Below, piece after piece: positions 36,245 through 44,909 of a stretch of DNA of 62,595 bases. Under the pieces are notes generated by a model. That model had not been told where the DNA came from. It made no database searches and was given only the letters and a program-made list of their open reading frames with translations. Each line of letters starts with the position of its first letter. Within the stretch, counting starts at the first letter, position 1. The DNA is from Alphaproteobacteria bacterium. GTDB taxonomy: Bacteria > Pseudomonadota > Alphaproteobacteria > Bin95. Location: assembly GCA_030833925.1 (NCBI GenBank), contig JAURGE010000010.1, positions 1 through 62,595 on the forward strand. The letters run 5' to 3'. The position numbers and the translations under genes are program-made.

Positions 36245-37834
36245 ATGCGCGACCTTCACATGCCAGGCCGATCGGCCGCTCGCTCGGTAAATGCTATGGC
36301 GGCAACCAGTCAGCCATCCTCTACTTTAGCTGCCATAGAAATTCTTATGGCAGGCGGTAATGCCTTGGATGCAGCGATTGCTGCGTGCGCTGTCCAGTGT
36401 GTGACTGAGCCAGGGTCAACTGGCATCGGTGGAGACTGTTTTTGTCTCTATCAGCCCGCTGACGCTTCATCACCAATAGGGTTTAATGGTTCTGGCCGAG
36501 CACCGGCAAAGGCTGACATCCAGTTTTTTAAGGATAACGGCTTTACGGCATTAGATCCGTCAAGTGCCCACGTAGTTACGGTCCCGGGCGCAATTGATGC
36601 TTGGGAGACTCTATCTCGCGACCATGGGCGGTTAGGTTTAGATCGACTGCTTCAACCTGCAATTCGTTACGCTGAAGAAGGTTTTGCCGTTCACGAGCGC
36701 ACGGCAGTGGATTTTGCCAACGGATACCAGAAGCTCTCTAAAGATGCCGGTGCTAGGGAAGTATATTTTAATGCAGCTGGGCAGCTTCCAGTTGCAGGTG
36801 AAAAATTTAGGCAGCCTGCGCTTGCTGCAACGCTTCGGGCGATTGCTTCTCAAGGTAGAAGTGCTTTCTATGAAGGCCCTGTAGCAGAGGACATTGTAGC
36901 TACTTTAAAAACAAAAGGTGGTTTGCATGAGATGTCAGATTTTACCGATCATGCAGGTGAATATGTGAAACCAATAAGTTCCACTTTCAGAGGTTATGAC
37001 GTCTTCGAATTGCCACCAAATGGAGTAGGCGCGATCGCTCTTCTTTTGATGAACATTTTGGAAGTATTACCAGTTGCCAATGGTCCTCTTGATATTAGCA
37101 GGCTCCATCATCTTATAGAGGCAACCAAACTAGCCTATCGTGACCGCAATGCGTTTATAGCGGATCCAGTCTTTTCTGAAGTCCCATTGGATGTACTTTT
37201 GTCAAAGAAATACGCGGCTGAACTAACCCGTGGTATCGATGATATTCGTGCAGCAAAGAATTTACCGCCAGCCGGCATGCCCCCTCAGGGAAATACTGTT
37301 TATATTTCTGTTGTTGATGCAGATGGCAATGCTTGCTCGTTTATTAACAGCCTGTTTAAGGGTTTTGGTAGTGGTATCGTTGCGGCACGATCGGGGGTAG
37401 TGCTCCAAAACCGAGGCTTTGGTTTTACTTTGGAGGAGGGGCATCCTAACCAAATTGAGCCGAAGAAGCGTCCCATGCATACCATTATTCCTGGAATGGT
37501 AGCCAAAGACGGCAGACCTGTTATGCCATTTGGCGTAATGGGTGGTCACTTCCAGCCTGTAGGCCATGCCTGGACTCTATCCTCAATGTTTGACTTTGGT
37601 TTAGATCCGCAGGAGGCAATGGACCTTCCGCGAATTTTTTCCTATGACGGTAACGTCGAGATTGAGCGCGGGATCAGCAAAGCGTCAGCAGAGGTTTTAG
37701 CTAGCAGAGGCCACCAAATAACCAATATTGGGATGCCACACGGCGGTGGACAGGCAATATTCATAGATCATCAACATGGCACACTAGTAGGTGGATCGGA
37801 TCCACGGAAAGACGGTTTAGCACTAGGCTACTAA
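36245..37834 (+). CDS. ggt: Gamma-glutamyltransferase family protein
   Basis: These enzymes cut gamma-glutamyl amides such as glutathione and mature by self-cleavage before a catalytic threonine. The 529-residue sequence has GNALDAAIAACAVQCVTEPGSTGIGGDCF (about 38-66), and the likely nucleophile Thr351 in QGNTVYISVVDADGNACS, followed by GSGIVAARSGVVLQNRG. No clear signal peptide is visible, so the protein may stay in the cytoplasm, as acylase-like members do (for example cephalosporin or capsule-type family members). The function in a catabolic region could be amide hydrolysis. It ends 16 bp from the convergent SDR gene. Confidence 0.92.
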   Translation: MRDLHMPGRSAARSVNAMAATSQPSSTLAAIEILMAGGNALDAAIAACAVQCVTEPGSTGIGGDCFCLYQPADASSPIGFNGSGRAPAKADIQFFKDNGFTALDPSSAHVVTVPGAIDAWETLSRDHGRLGLDRLLQPAIRYAEEGFAVHERTAVDFANGYQKLSKDAGAREVYFNAAGQLPVAGEKFRQPALAATLRAIASQGRSAFYEGPVAEDIVATLKTKGGLHEMSDFTDHAGEYVKPISSTFRGYDVFELPPNGVGAIALLLMNILEVLPVANGPLDISRLHHLIEATKLAYRDRNAFIADPVFSEVPLDVLLSKKYAAELTRGIDDIRAAKNLPPAGMPPQGNTVYISVVDADGNACSFINSLFKGFGSGIVAARSGVVLQNRGFGFTLEEGHPNQIEPKKRPMHTIIPGMVAKDGRPVMPFGVMGGHFQPVGHAWTLSSMFDFGLDPQEAMDLPRIFSYDGNVEIERGISKASAEVLASRGHQITNIGMPHGGGQAIFIDHQHGTLVGGSDPRKDGLALGY

Positions 37835-37850
37835 AGGCATAACGCTGGAC

Positions 37851-38606
37851 TTAAACCATACAGAAACCACCATTCACACTTATGGTTTGTCCAGTGACCC
37901 AGCTGGCAGCATCAGAGGCAAGAAACGCAATCATTGGAGCAACATCGTCAACAGCACCAATACGTCTAAGTGGGTAATTTCGCACGATCTTATCCATGTT
38001 CTTTTCAAGAAATGATGCGTCTGAATGAGATGTTTGAACTAGGCCGAGTGAGACGGTATTCACTGTTATGTTATTTCGACCGAGTTCCTTGGCGAGTGAC
38101 TTGCCCAGCGCCATAGTTCCCGCGCGTGTTGCAGCAGCCATTGAAATGTTAGCCTCTCCAATTCGGGAACTGTCTCCAATAAGACTAATGATACGGCCAG
38201 AGTTCTGCTCTACCATATATGGTGCAGCCGCTCGGCAGCAGTGGATAGCGCCGTAGAGGCAGGCATCAATTTGTGGCTTCCAATCCTCCGGGCCTGAGTC
38301 CAAAAATTTTTGAACCTTCACATAGCCGGCATTGTTAACCAGGATGTCTATTCTACCGAAGTCAGCAACAACAGATGCTGTCATGATCTTTACGGCTTCA
38401 TAGTCTCCAATATCGGCCTTGTAGCTTTTCGCTCTTCCACCCTCTGCTTCAATATCTCGAACGACGCGTTCAGCTTCTATAGCTGATCGATTGTAGTTAA
38501 CGGCGACTGTCGCTCCCTCCTTTGCAAGAGTTAACGCGATTTCTCGACCAACATCACGTCCACCGCCTGTGACTAGGGCAACTTTACCTTCGAGTTTTAA
38601 ATCCAT
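37851..38606 (-). CDS. SDR-family protein lacking the usual Tyr-Lys pair
   Basis: The 251-residue protein has a canonical Rossmann start (VALVTGGGRDVGREIA, with TGxxxGxG-type GGGRDVG), NNAG at about 89-92, and the C-terminal ASWVTGQTISVNGGF. At the active site the expected YxxxK is missing: ISMAAATRAGTMALGKSLAKEL aligns Ala with Tyr and Arg with Lys. It is the last gene of the molybdenum hydroxylase operon, 4 bp after the large subunit. The fold is certain and the reaction is not; it may work on a CoA thioester or act without the classic dyad, as some SDR subgroups appear to. Confidence 0.9.
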   Translation of the reverse strand: MDLKLEGKVALVTGGGRDVGREIALTLAKEGATVAVNYNRSAIEAERVVRDIEAEGGRAKSYKADIGDYEAVKIMTASVVADFGRIDILVNNAGYVKVQKFLDSGPEDWKPQIDACLYGAIHCCRAAAPYMVEQNSGRIISLIGDSSRIGEANISMAAATRAGTMALGKSLAKELGRNNITVNTVSLGLVQTSHSDASFLEKNMDKIVRNYPLRRIGAVDDVAPMIAFLASDAASWVTGQTISVNGGFCMV

Positions 38607-38610
38607 CGCC

Positions 38611-40986
38611 TTAAGCCTTTTCTTGGTTTGCTGTTGTCACGAGACGGAACAGTCGTTCTGGAGTTGCTGGGAGCTCTGTTATATCGATGTTTAGGTGTGA
38701 AAGTGCATCCGCAATAGCATTGGCGACAGCTGCGGGAGCTCCAATTGTGCCTCCCTCTCCCATGCCACGATAGCCTCCGATAGTTCCAGCTGCAAAAGCC
38801 TCAAGGTGCACCGCCTCAATTGAAGGAACTTCCGCTGCAGATGGTACGAGATAGTCAACCAGACTTGCCGTAAAAATTTGACCCTGTGGATCGTGGATTA
38901 CCTCTTCCATAAGAGCTACGCCAATACCTTGTGCAACGCCCCCTTGTACCTGACCCTCGACAATTTGGGGATTTATGACACGACCGCAGTCCTCGGCAGC
39001 AACATATCGAAGTACACGAACCTCAAAGGTTTCTGGGTCAATATCGACTGTGGCAATATGAGTGGCTGAGGTGGTTGTACCAAATTCTGGATCATAGAAG
39101 CTAGTTGCTCGAAGATCTAACTCCTGTCTTAGTGCTAGTGGAAAGCGCCCCATTTCTGAGTAAACGGCTCTGCCAATATCTTTAAAAGAAAGTACTTTAT
39201 TGGTGGCGGGTTGGCGCACGACACCATCTTCAATTTCGAGCTCTAAAAGCTCACAGTCCATTAAGAAGCCTGCAGCCTTTAATAGTTTTTCTCTAACTTC
39301 CTTCCCTGCTTTATGCGCAGCGCCCCCCGCCAGAACGGTAGAACGACTTGCATATGAGCCGGTTGAATGAGTTATGGCAGCACTATCACCGTGAACGATA
39401 GTTACATCCTCAGGCCTGACGCCAATTTCGTCTGCCACTATCTGGGCAAGAGTGGTCTCTAGACCTTGTCCAATCGAGGCTGTGCCAAAGGTAGCGATTA
39501 CGGACCCTGTTGCATCTATCTCAACTGAGGCACTTTCTGTGCCTGTGTTGATTGGCATCCCGGGCGCTGCAGACATGCGAGATCCCAAGCCAGTAAGTTC
39601 TGCGTAGGAAGCTATTCCAATGCCGAACCATCTACCTGCTGCCTTAGCGGCATCTCTATTATCCTTCAACGTGGTGTAGTCGATGACTTCAGCAGCAAGG
39701 TCCAGACACTCAATGAACCCTGACTTATCCCATACGATGCCAGATCCGGTTTTGTATGGAAATTGGTCGGGTTGAACGAGATTTTTCCGCCGGAATTCTA
39801 GGGGGTCGATCCCGAATTCTTTGGCCGCCTTATCGATTAGTCGTTCCAAAATGAAACAAGCCCCTGGACGGCCCACGCCTCGGTAGGGGCCAGAGGGCGT
39901 TTTGTTTGTAGCAACGACTTGAACGTCAGCCTCATAGCTTGGGACTTGGTAGGGACCAGGCAGAAAACCTGCTATCTGCATTGGCTCCAGAGCCGCGGTC
40001 CAGGGATAGATTGAGTAAGCTCCCGCATCACCAAGAATAGATGCTCGAATTCCAAGAATGCGACCTGAAGAATCGAGCGCCATTTCTGCTTTAACAGTTT
40101 GATCAAATGCCTGGGTGGTTGAGATTAAATCTTCTTGACGGTCTGACACATATTTTACTGATCGTGTCAGTTTCTGAGCTAGGAAACAAACTATTACCTC
40201 TTCAGGATAAAGAGAGACCTTTCCTCCAAAACCTCCGCCAACATCAGCAGCCAGAACGCGAATGCTAGGGCCGTTTAGCTCTAGAACTTCAGCGAGTGCA
40301 TCCCGAATAATACCCGGTGCCTGGGTGGCACTGTGCAGAGTAAGGCGGGCTAACCGTCGGTCCCATTCGGCCGTGTAGGCTCTTGGCTCTATAGCGACTG
40401 GCGTTGTTCGCGTGAAACGGTACTGACCCGATACAACACGAAAGGCTTCTGATATGGCTTGTTCGATGTTTCCACGAGAAAAATTGCGTGATACCAGAAG
40501 ATTAGATCCATGTTCTGGGTGTAGAAAGTCGGATTGCGCTGTTAGAGAAAGATTAGCATCGGTCACGGCCGGCAGAGCAGCATATTCTATTTGAATTGCG
40601 GCCCTTGCATCTTCGGCGAGGTATCTATCCGTAGCTACAACCGCTACAACTGGCTCTCCCACGTAACGAACGCGGTCACGAGCAAGCGGCCATAATGCTG
40701 TTGGCTTATAACCTGGCATGCGTGAAGTTGCATAAAGTGGCTTAAGCTCAGACGCTAATGCTTCCCCGTCGATAACATCAATGACGCCAGGCATTGCTCT
40801 TGCGAGGTCTAAGTTAATCGATCGTATTAATGCGTGGGCATAATCGCTGCGAAGTATTGCAACATGAAGGGCTCGGGTCGGCTGAACATCTGCTGCGTAT
40901 CGCCCTGAGCCAGACAGAAGCCGAGGGTCTTCCTTTCTTTGTACGCGCGCACCAACATACTTCGGTCTCATTACTTCAAAAGTCAT
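38611..40986 (-). CDS. Xanthine dehydrogenase-family molybdopterin-binding subunit (CoxL-like, form II type)
   Basis: The 791-residue large subunit carries the molybdenum site of an aerobic molybdenum hydroxylase. It opens VGARVQRKEDPRLLSGSGRY, has VAADVGGGFGGKVSLYPEE (about 246), GPYRGVGRPGACFILERL (about 363) and the catalytic glutamate region GMGEGGTIGAPAAVANAIADAL (about 742). The loop reads YRGVGR, like form II enzymes, and lacks the AYRCSFR of true CO dehydrogenase, so carbon monoxide is not the expected substrate. Substrates of related enzymes include N-heterocycles, aldehydes and hydroxylated aromatics. Overlaps the FeS subunit gene by four bases. Confidence 0.93.
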   Translation of the reverse strand: MTFEVMRPKYVGARVQRKEDPRLLSGSGRYAADVQPTRALHVAILRSDYAHALIRSINLDLARAMPGVIDVIDGEALASELKPLYATSRMPGYKPTALWPLARDRVRYVGEPVVAVVATDRYLAEDARAAIQIEYAALPAVTDANLSLTAQSDFLHPEHGSNLLVSRNFSRGNIEQAISEAFRVVSGQYRFTRTTPVAIEPRAYTAEWDRRLARLTLHSATQAPGIIRDALAEVLELNGPSIRVLAADVGGGFGGKVSLYPEEVIVCFLAQKLTRSVKYVSDRQEDLISTTQAFDQTVKAEMALDSSGRILGIRASILGDAGAYSIYPWTAALEPMQIAGFLPGPYQVPSYEADVQVVATNKTPSGPYRGVGRPGACFILERLIDKAAKEFGIDPLEFRRKNLVQPDQFPYKTGSGIVWDKSGFIECLDLAAEVIDYTTLKDNRDAAKAAGRWFGIGIASYAELTGLGSRMSAAPGMPINTGTESASVEIDATGSVIATFGTASIGQGLETTLAQIVADEIGVRPEDVTIVHGDSAAITHSTGSYASRSTVLAGGAAHKAGKEVREKLLKAAGFLMDCELLELEIEDGVVRQPATNKVLSFKDIGRAVYSEMGRFPLALRQELDLRATSFYDPEFGTTTSATHIATVDIDPETFEVRVLRYVAAEDCGRVINPQIVEGQVQGGVAQGIGVALMEEVIHDPQGQIFTASLVDYLVPSAAEVPSIEAVHLEAFAAGTIGGYRGMGEGGTIGAPAAVANAIADALSHLNIDITELPATPERLFRLVTTANQEKA

Positions 40987-41468
40987 GGCCCGGCACCAGA
41001 AGTCTCGGCAATGGCCTCACTGATGGCTGCTATAATGTGATCATAGCCCGTACAACGGCAGAGATTTCCCGAGAGTGCATCGCGTATATCTCTTTCAGTC
41101 AAAGAAGTTCGTTGGTTTAGGAGTTCGGTTGCTGTCATAAGCATCCCAGGCGTGCAGAAACCGCATTGCAGGGCGTGGTGTTCCCTAAATTTCTGCTGGA
41201 GGAAATTTAGATGATTAGAATCACCTAAACCCTCGACAGTAGTAATCTCGTGACCTTCTGCCTGAACTGCTAGGAGGAGGCAGGACCGAATACTTTCGCC
41301 ATCAAGGAGAATTGTGCAGGCCCCGCAGACACCATGCTCACAGCCGATATGTGTTCCGGTTAGGCCAAGGCCTTCCCGCAGTGCGTCTGCTAGAAGGTGG
41401 CGCGGTTCAACCTCTAGCTCATGCGCCTCGCCGTTAACATTCAACGTGATTGTGCGTCTGTTTAACAT
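40983..41468 (-). CDS. Molybdenum hydroxylase [2Fe-2S] subunit (CoxS-like)
   Basis: This 161-residue subunit passes electrons from the molybdenum centre to FAD through two [2Fe-2S] clusters. The plant-type cluster ligands lie in CEHGVCGACTILLDG (about 43-57) and the C-terminal cluster in CGFCTPGMLM (about 102-111) and GNLCRCTGYDHI (about 134-145). All eight cysteines are present. The length is usual. Gene order is FAD subunit, FeS subunit, molybdenum subunit, with overlaps of 7 and 4 bases, typical of a coxMSL-type operon. Confidence 0.95.
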   Translation of the reverse strand: MLNRRTITLNVNGEAHELEVEPRHLLADALREGLGLTGTHIGCEHGVCGACTILLDGESIRSCLLLAVQAEGHEITTVEGLGDSNHLNFLQQKFREHHALQCGFCTPGMLMTATELLNQRTSLTERDIRDALSGNLCRCTGYDHIIAAISEAIAETSGAGP

Positions 41469-42325
41469 ATGGCCTGTCCCCAGGCCGCATCGAGGGAACG
41501 ACCAGTCATTATACCTGCCAGGTGGACGCGAAATTCAGCGGATGCATGGAGGTCAGTCATGGGCTGACATGCAGCTTTTGCTGCTTCCATAGCAGCAGCG
41601 CGGTTGGTGGAATTGAGGTTTTCTCCTTCTAGCTTGGCCTCGGCATCGTAGACTCTGATTGGGGTTTCTCCGAGTCCAAGCAGGGCTATTCGCGCTTCTG
41701 AAATTTTTCCGTTTTGGGTTTCTAGCAGAACGCCAGCCCCTGCAAGTGCGAAGTCACCTGCGCGCCTGGCAGTCTCAAAAAACCCCCAGGCTACTGGAGC
41801 TGGTGGCAGGTGAATTGCGAGGATGATCTCGTCTTCAGATAGGCTTGTATGCAAAGCGCCTAAAAAGAAATCTTTCGCTTCGATCATCCGTTGGCCTGAA
41901 CGGCCTAGGACTTCGATTTCAGCATCTAGCAGCAAAGCTAACATTGGCCATTCTGCTGCTGGGTCTCCGTGGGCAAGGCTGCCACCAATCGTGCCGCGAT
42001 TGCGAATAGCTACGTGTGCGACATGCGTCATTGCCGCACGAAGGATTGGATAGCTGTTACCGAGAACTTCCGAAACTAAAATATCTCTGTGTCGAACGCC
42101 TGCTCCTATTACCCATCTGCCCGAGCTACCTTTCTCAATGCGCTTTAAAGAGGCAATTTTGCTAATATCAATGAGGAGTTCCGGTTCTAAAAGCCTGAAA
42201 TTTAACATCGGCATGAGGCTCTGGCCCCCGGCAATCAACTTTGCATTGCCACCGTGTGCACCCAAAGCAGCAACAGCTTCCTCTGGGTTCGAGGCTCGAA
42301 AATATTCAAAAGGAGGTGGTTTCAC
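41462..42325 (-). CDS. Molybdenum hydroxylase FAD-binding subunit (CoxM-like)
   Basis: The 287-residue medium subunit binds FAD. Its markers are the AGGQSLMPMLNFRL motif (about 33-46), the TIGGSLAHGDPAAEWP motif (about 111-126) and the C-terminal CO-dehydrogenase flavoprotein domain. The start codon is GTG at 42325, and no strong ribosome-binding site is visible, so initiation may be weak. It is the first gene of the three-subunit operon plus SDR and is transcribed away from the ABC importer operon, sharing the 247-bp control region with it. Confidence 0.93.
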   Translation of the reverse strand: MKPPPFEYFRASNPEEAVAALGAHGGNAKLIAGGQSLMPMLNFRLLEPELLIDISKIASLKRIEKGSSGRWVIGAGVRHRDILVSEVLGNSYPILRAAMTHVAHVAIRNRGTIGGSLAHGDPAAEWPMLALLLDAEIEVLGRSGQRMIEAKDFFLGALHTSLSEDEIILAIHLPPAPVAWGFFETARRAGDFALAGAGVLLETQNGKISEARIALLGLGETPIRVYDAEAKLEGENLNSTNRAAAMEAAKAACQPMTDLHASAEFRVHLAGIMTGRSLDAAWGQAIC

Positions 42326-42491
42326 AGACGTACACGCAAGAAAATTAGACTGAGGATATTAGCACCTAAGCAGTCAAATTGATTTCATGCAATGCGGAAA
42401 CAAGCAAAGGCCAAACTCTTCAGCCTTGAACTGATGCAAGAGGTCCAATACTTTATCGACTCGCGCACGATACGGGTGCGTAATCAAAAAT

Positions 42492-42571
42492 CAGGTTTGT
42501 TCGATTGAAGTCACCCAGGTCGTGCACCTGGATTACAGGTCGACATACTTAATGACAGGGGGGATCCAGGT
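42492..42571 (+). promoter_or_regulatory. Cluster of CAGGT/ACCTG half-sites between the oxidase and importer operons
   Basis: CAGGT occurs at 42492-42496, 42516-42520, 42536-42540 and 42567-42571, and ACCTG at 42526-42530. The three central copies are spaced exactly ten bases apart in alternating orientation, one helical turn each, forming two overlapping inverted repeats (CCAGGT-N5-ACCTGG inside). This is a good candidate operator for a regulator controlling the importer and perhaps the divergent molybdenum hydroxylase operon. The regulator gene is not in the window. Confidence 0.5.
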
Positions 42572-42572
42572 A

Positions 42573-43895
42573 ATGAAAAAACTTTTTACGCGAGGTGTCA
42601 TTCGCGTCAGCGCGCTTGCAGCCTGCTGCGCTGTAGGCGCAATGATGGCTGGAACAGCTTCGGCAAAAGATTCAATTAAAGTAGGTGTTGTAACCTTCTT
42701 AACAGGACCAGCTGCTGGTCCTTTTGGTGTGCCAGGTAAGAACGGCGCTGAATTAGTAATAGATGCGATTAACGCTGGCACCCTGCCTGCGCCCCATAAC
42801 TCCAAGGGATTTGGTGGCGCAACGATGGAGCCTGTATTCATCGACGAAGCTGGCGGTGGTGCAAAGCAAGTTGCCGAATATAGAAATCTAGTTGAGAAGC
42901 AGAATGTTGACGCAGTAATAGGCTACATCTCCTCTGGCTCCTGTATGGCTATCGCCCCAGTGGCAGATGAGCTGCAGAAGCTGACCATCATGTCAGTTTG
43001 TGGAACTCCTCGGTTATTTGAAGAGAAACCGCGCAGCCATGTATTCCGCACCCAGGGTAATGCCGTCGGTGATTCGATTGCTGCCGCTCGGTACATGGTC
43101 GAAATGTTTCCTAAGATGAAGTCCTACACTGGTATCAACCAGAACTATGCATGGGGACAGGATAGCTGGAAATTCTATGATCTCGCGATGAAGAAGCTTG
43201 ATCCAGCAAGCCAGGCTTCGGATAAGCCGCAGTTCCCTAAAATTTTCTCCGGCCAGTACTCGGCTGAAATCTCCACAATGCTTCTTGATAAGGCACCAGT
43301 AGTTCATACGTCCTTCTGGGACGGTGATATTGAAGCCTTCATGCTGCAAGGTCTTGTTCGGGGATTTTTCCAACAGAAGAAACTTGTATCGGTCGTTGGG
43401 GGTTCAGCTGTCGACAGCCTTGGCAAAAAATTCCCCGATGGCGTCGTTTTAGGGACGCGTGGCAAGTATGGCTTGCTAGTTCGGGAAGACATGAGCGATC
43501 CATTGAACGCCTGGTTCGTTACCGAATATAAAAAGCGTTACGACGTGTACCCACTTGGTCCATCTTACCAGTATGCAAAGGCAATTCTGTACTACAAGCT
43601 AGGTATGGATAAAGCTGCAAAGGCGGCCGGTGGCTCGCCAAACCAAGACCAAGTTATGAGCGCTCTGAAGAATATGAAGTTCAACAGCTTTGACGGCGAG
43701 GTCTCTATGTCTCTCGGTGAAGGCCGCCAGGCAGTTCACCCGGTCGGCTACGGCATTACCAAGTGGAATGCAAAGAAGGGTGAGCCAGGAATCGAGAAAG
43801 TGAAGTACTATGGGGCAGAGTGTATTAACCCGCCTGCTGGTACACTTTCTGAGGATTGGCTAAACCAAGGAATGCCAGGAGCTAAGTGCAACTAA
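42573..43895 (+). CDS. ABC transporter substrate-binding protein, branched-chain amino acid (Leu/Ile/Val) type
   Basis: The 440-residue protein has a signal peptide (MKKLFTRGVIRVSALAACCAVGAMMAGTASA, cleaved near residue 31) and then KVGVVTFLTGPAAGPFGVPGKNGAELVIDAIN, the start of a type I periplasmic binding protein of the LivK/AmiC kind. GYISSGSCMAIAPVADEL and the YAKAILYYKLG block support it. I use ATG 42573, the Lys-Lys start, over upstream in-frame starts. It is longer than classic LivK (about 370), like members that bind amides or aromatic acids. It is the first gene of the import operon and is followed by a hairpin. Confidence 0.94.
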   Translation: MKKLFTRGVIRVSALAACCAVGAMMAGTASAKDSIKVGVVTFLTGPAAGPFGVPGKNGAELVIDAINAGTLPAPHNSKGFGGATMEPVFIDEAGGGAKQVAEYRNLVEKQNVDAVIGYISSGSCMAIAPVADELQKLTIMSVCGTPRLFEEKPRSHVFRTQGNAVGDSIAAARYMVEMFPKMKSYTGINQNYAWGQDSWKFYDLAMKKLDPASQASDKPQFPKIFSGQYSAEISTMLLDKAPVVHTSFWDGDIEAFMLQGLVRGFFQQKKLVSVVGGSAVDSLGKKFPDGVVLGTRGKYGLLVREDMSDPLNAWFVTEYKKRYDVYPLGPSYQYAKAILYYKLGMDKAAKAAGGSPNQDQVMSALKNMKFNSFDGEVSMSLGEGRQAVHPVGYGITKWNAKKGEPGIEKVKYYGAECINPPAGTLSEDWLNQGMPGAKCN

Positions 43896-43922
43896 GTTAG
43901 CTCTTGCATGGCTACGAATTGG

Positions 43923-43957
43923 CCGGGGCGGCGGGTGCGTCGCCCCGGTCCTTTGTT
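43923..43957 (+). terminator. GC-rich hairpin after the substrate-binding protein gene
   Basis: CCGGGGCG (43923-43930) and CGCCCCGG (43941-43948) pair perfectly around a ten-base loop and are followed by TCCTTTGTTT. Placed between the binding-protein gene and the permease gene, it probably allows partial termination or protects the upstream mRNA, so that the binding protein is made in excess. Confidence 0.75.
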
Positions 43958-43997
43958 TACAATTTACGTGATTTTTTAAGGTGCGAGGTGCTCGACC

Positions 43998-44897
43998 ATG
44001 TTGGCTCAGGTCCTGACCATTATTTTAGACGGGCTTAACTATGCCTCGTTCCTATTTATCGTTTCCGTAGGGTTGACGATTGTTTTTGGGGTTTTAAAGA
44101 TCTTAAACGTCGCTCATGGAGCGTTTTACGCTTGGGGTGCCTACGCTGCTGCTTATGCAATTACCCAGGCCAGTGAATTAGGTTACCCGGACTGGATTGG
44201 GTTTCTGCTGATTTTTGCGGCCTCTATCATTGTGGGTCTTGTGCTTGGCAGCATTATAGAACGGCTAATTCTTAGAAAAATGTACGCACAGGATGAGGTG
44301 CTGATCGCCCTAGCTACCTTTGGCCTTTTTCTAGTGCTCGAAGATATCATATTGGTAGTTTTTGGTGTCGACCCCTACTTTGCCTATCAGCCAATGGCAG
44401 TACTTGGGAACGTGGTCATTGGAGGCGTTTTCCGCGACGTATACTCCCTTACACTGTTTGCACTTGCAGTGGTCGTGGCTGTTGGTTGTTGGTGGGCGCT
44501 AACCAAAACCAAATGGGGAAAACTAATCGCCGTTGTGATTTACGATCGCGAAATCAGCCAGGCTATGGGGATTAACGTTTCCGCTGTTTATTTGATCGTA
44601 TTTATTGTTGGGGCAATGCTTGGTGCTCTTGGTGGTGCTTACGTGGCGCCGACAACATCAGTAGCACCGGGTTTTGGAATTGATGTTATCGTTCTTAGCT
44701 TCGCGGTTGTTGTGATTGGCGGCATGGGCTCTATCCCAGGCGCTTTAATTGGCTCTGTGATGGTTGGAGTTCTGCGCGCGATTGCGGTTCACCAATTCCC
44801 TGAACTAGAACTATTCGTTGTCTTCGCAGTGATGGCAGGCGTTCTGATTATCCGTCCTGAAGGGTTATTTGCACCTCCCAAGGCTCGGACGATTTAG
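43998..44897 (+). CDS. livH: Branched-chain amino acid-type ABC permease LivH
   Basis: This 299-residue inner-membrane permease has seven to eight hydrophobic segments. Family markers are LNYASFLFIVSVGLTIVFGVLKILNVAHGAFYAWGAY (about 12-48) and the C-terminal VVVIGGMGSIPGALIGSVMVG (about 236-256). It pairs with LivM to form the channel. ATG 43998 follows the attenuator-like hairpin. The next permease gene starts 12 bp later. Confidence 0.95.
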   Translation: MLAQVLTIILDGLNYASFLFIVSVGLTIVFGVLKILNVAHGAFYAWGAYAAAYAITQASELGYPDWIGFLLIFAASIIVGLVLGSIIERLILRKMYAQDEVLIALATFGLFLVLEDIILVVFGVDPYFAYQPMAVLGNVVIGGVFRDVYSLTLFALAVVVAVGCWWALTKTKWGKLIAVVIYDREISQAMGINVSAVYLIVFIVGAMLGALGGAYVAPTTSVAPGFGIDVIVLSFAVVVIGGMGSIPGALIGSVMVGVLRAIAVHQFPELELFVVFAVMAGVLIIRPEGLFAPPKARTI

Positions 44898-44909
44898 GGG
44901 ATCGGACCA

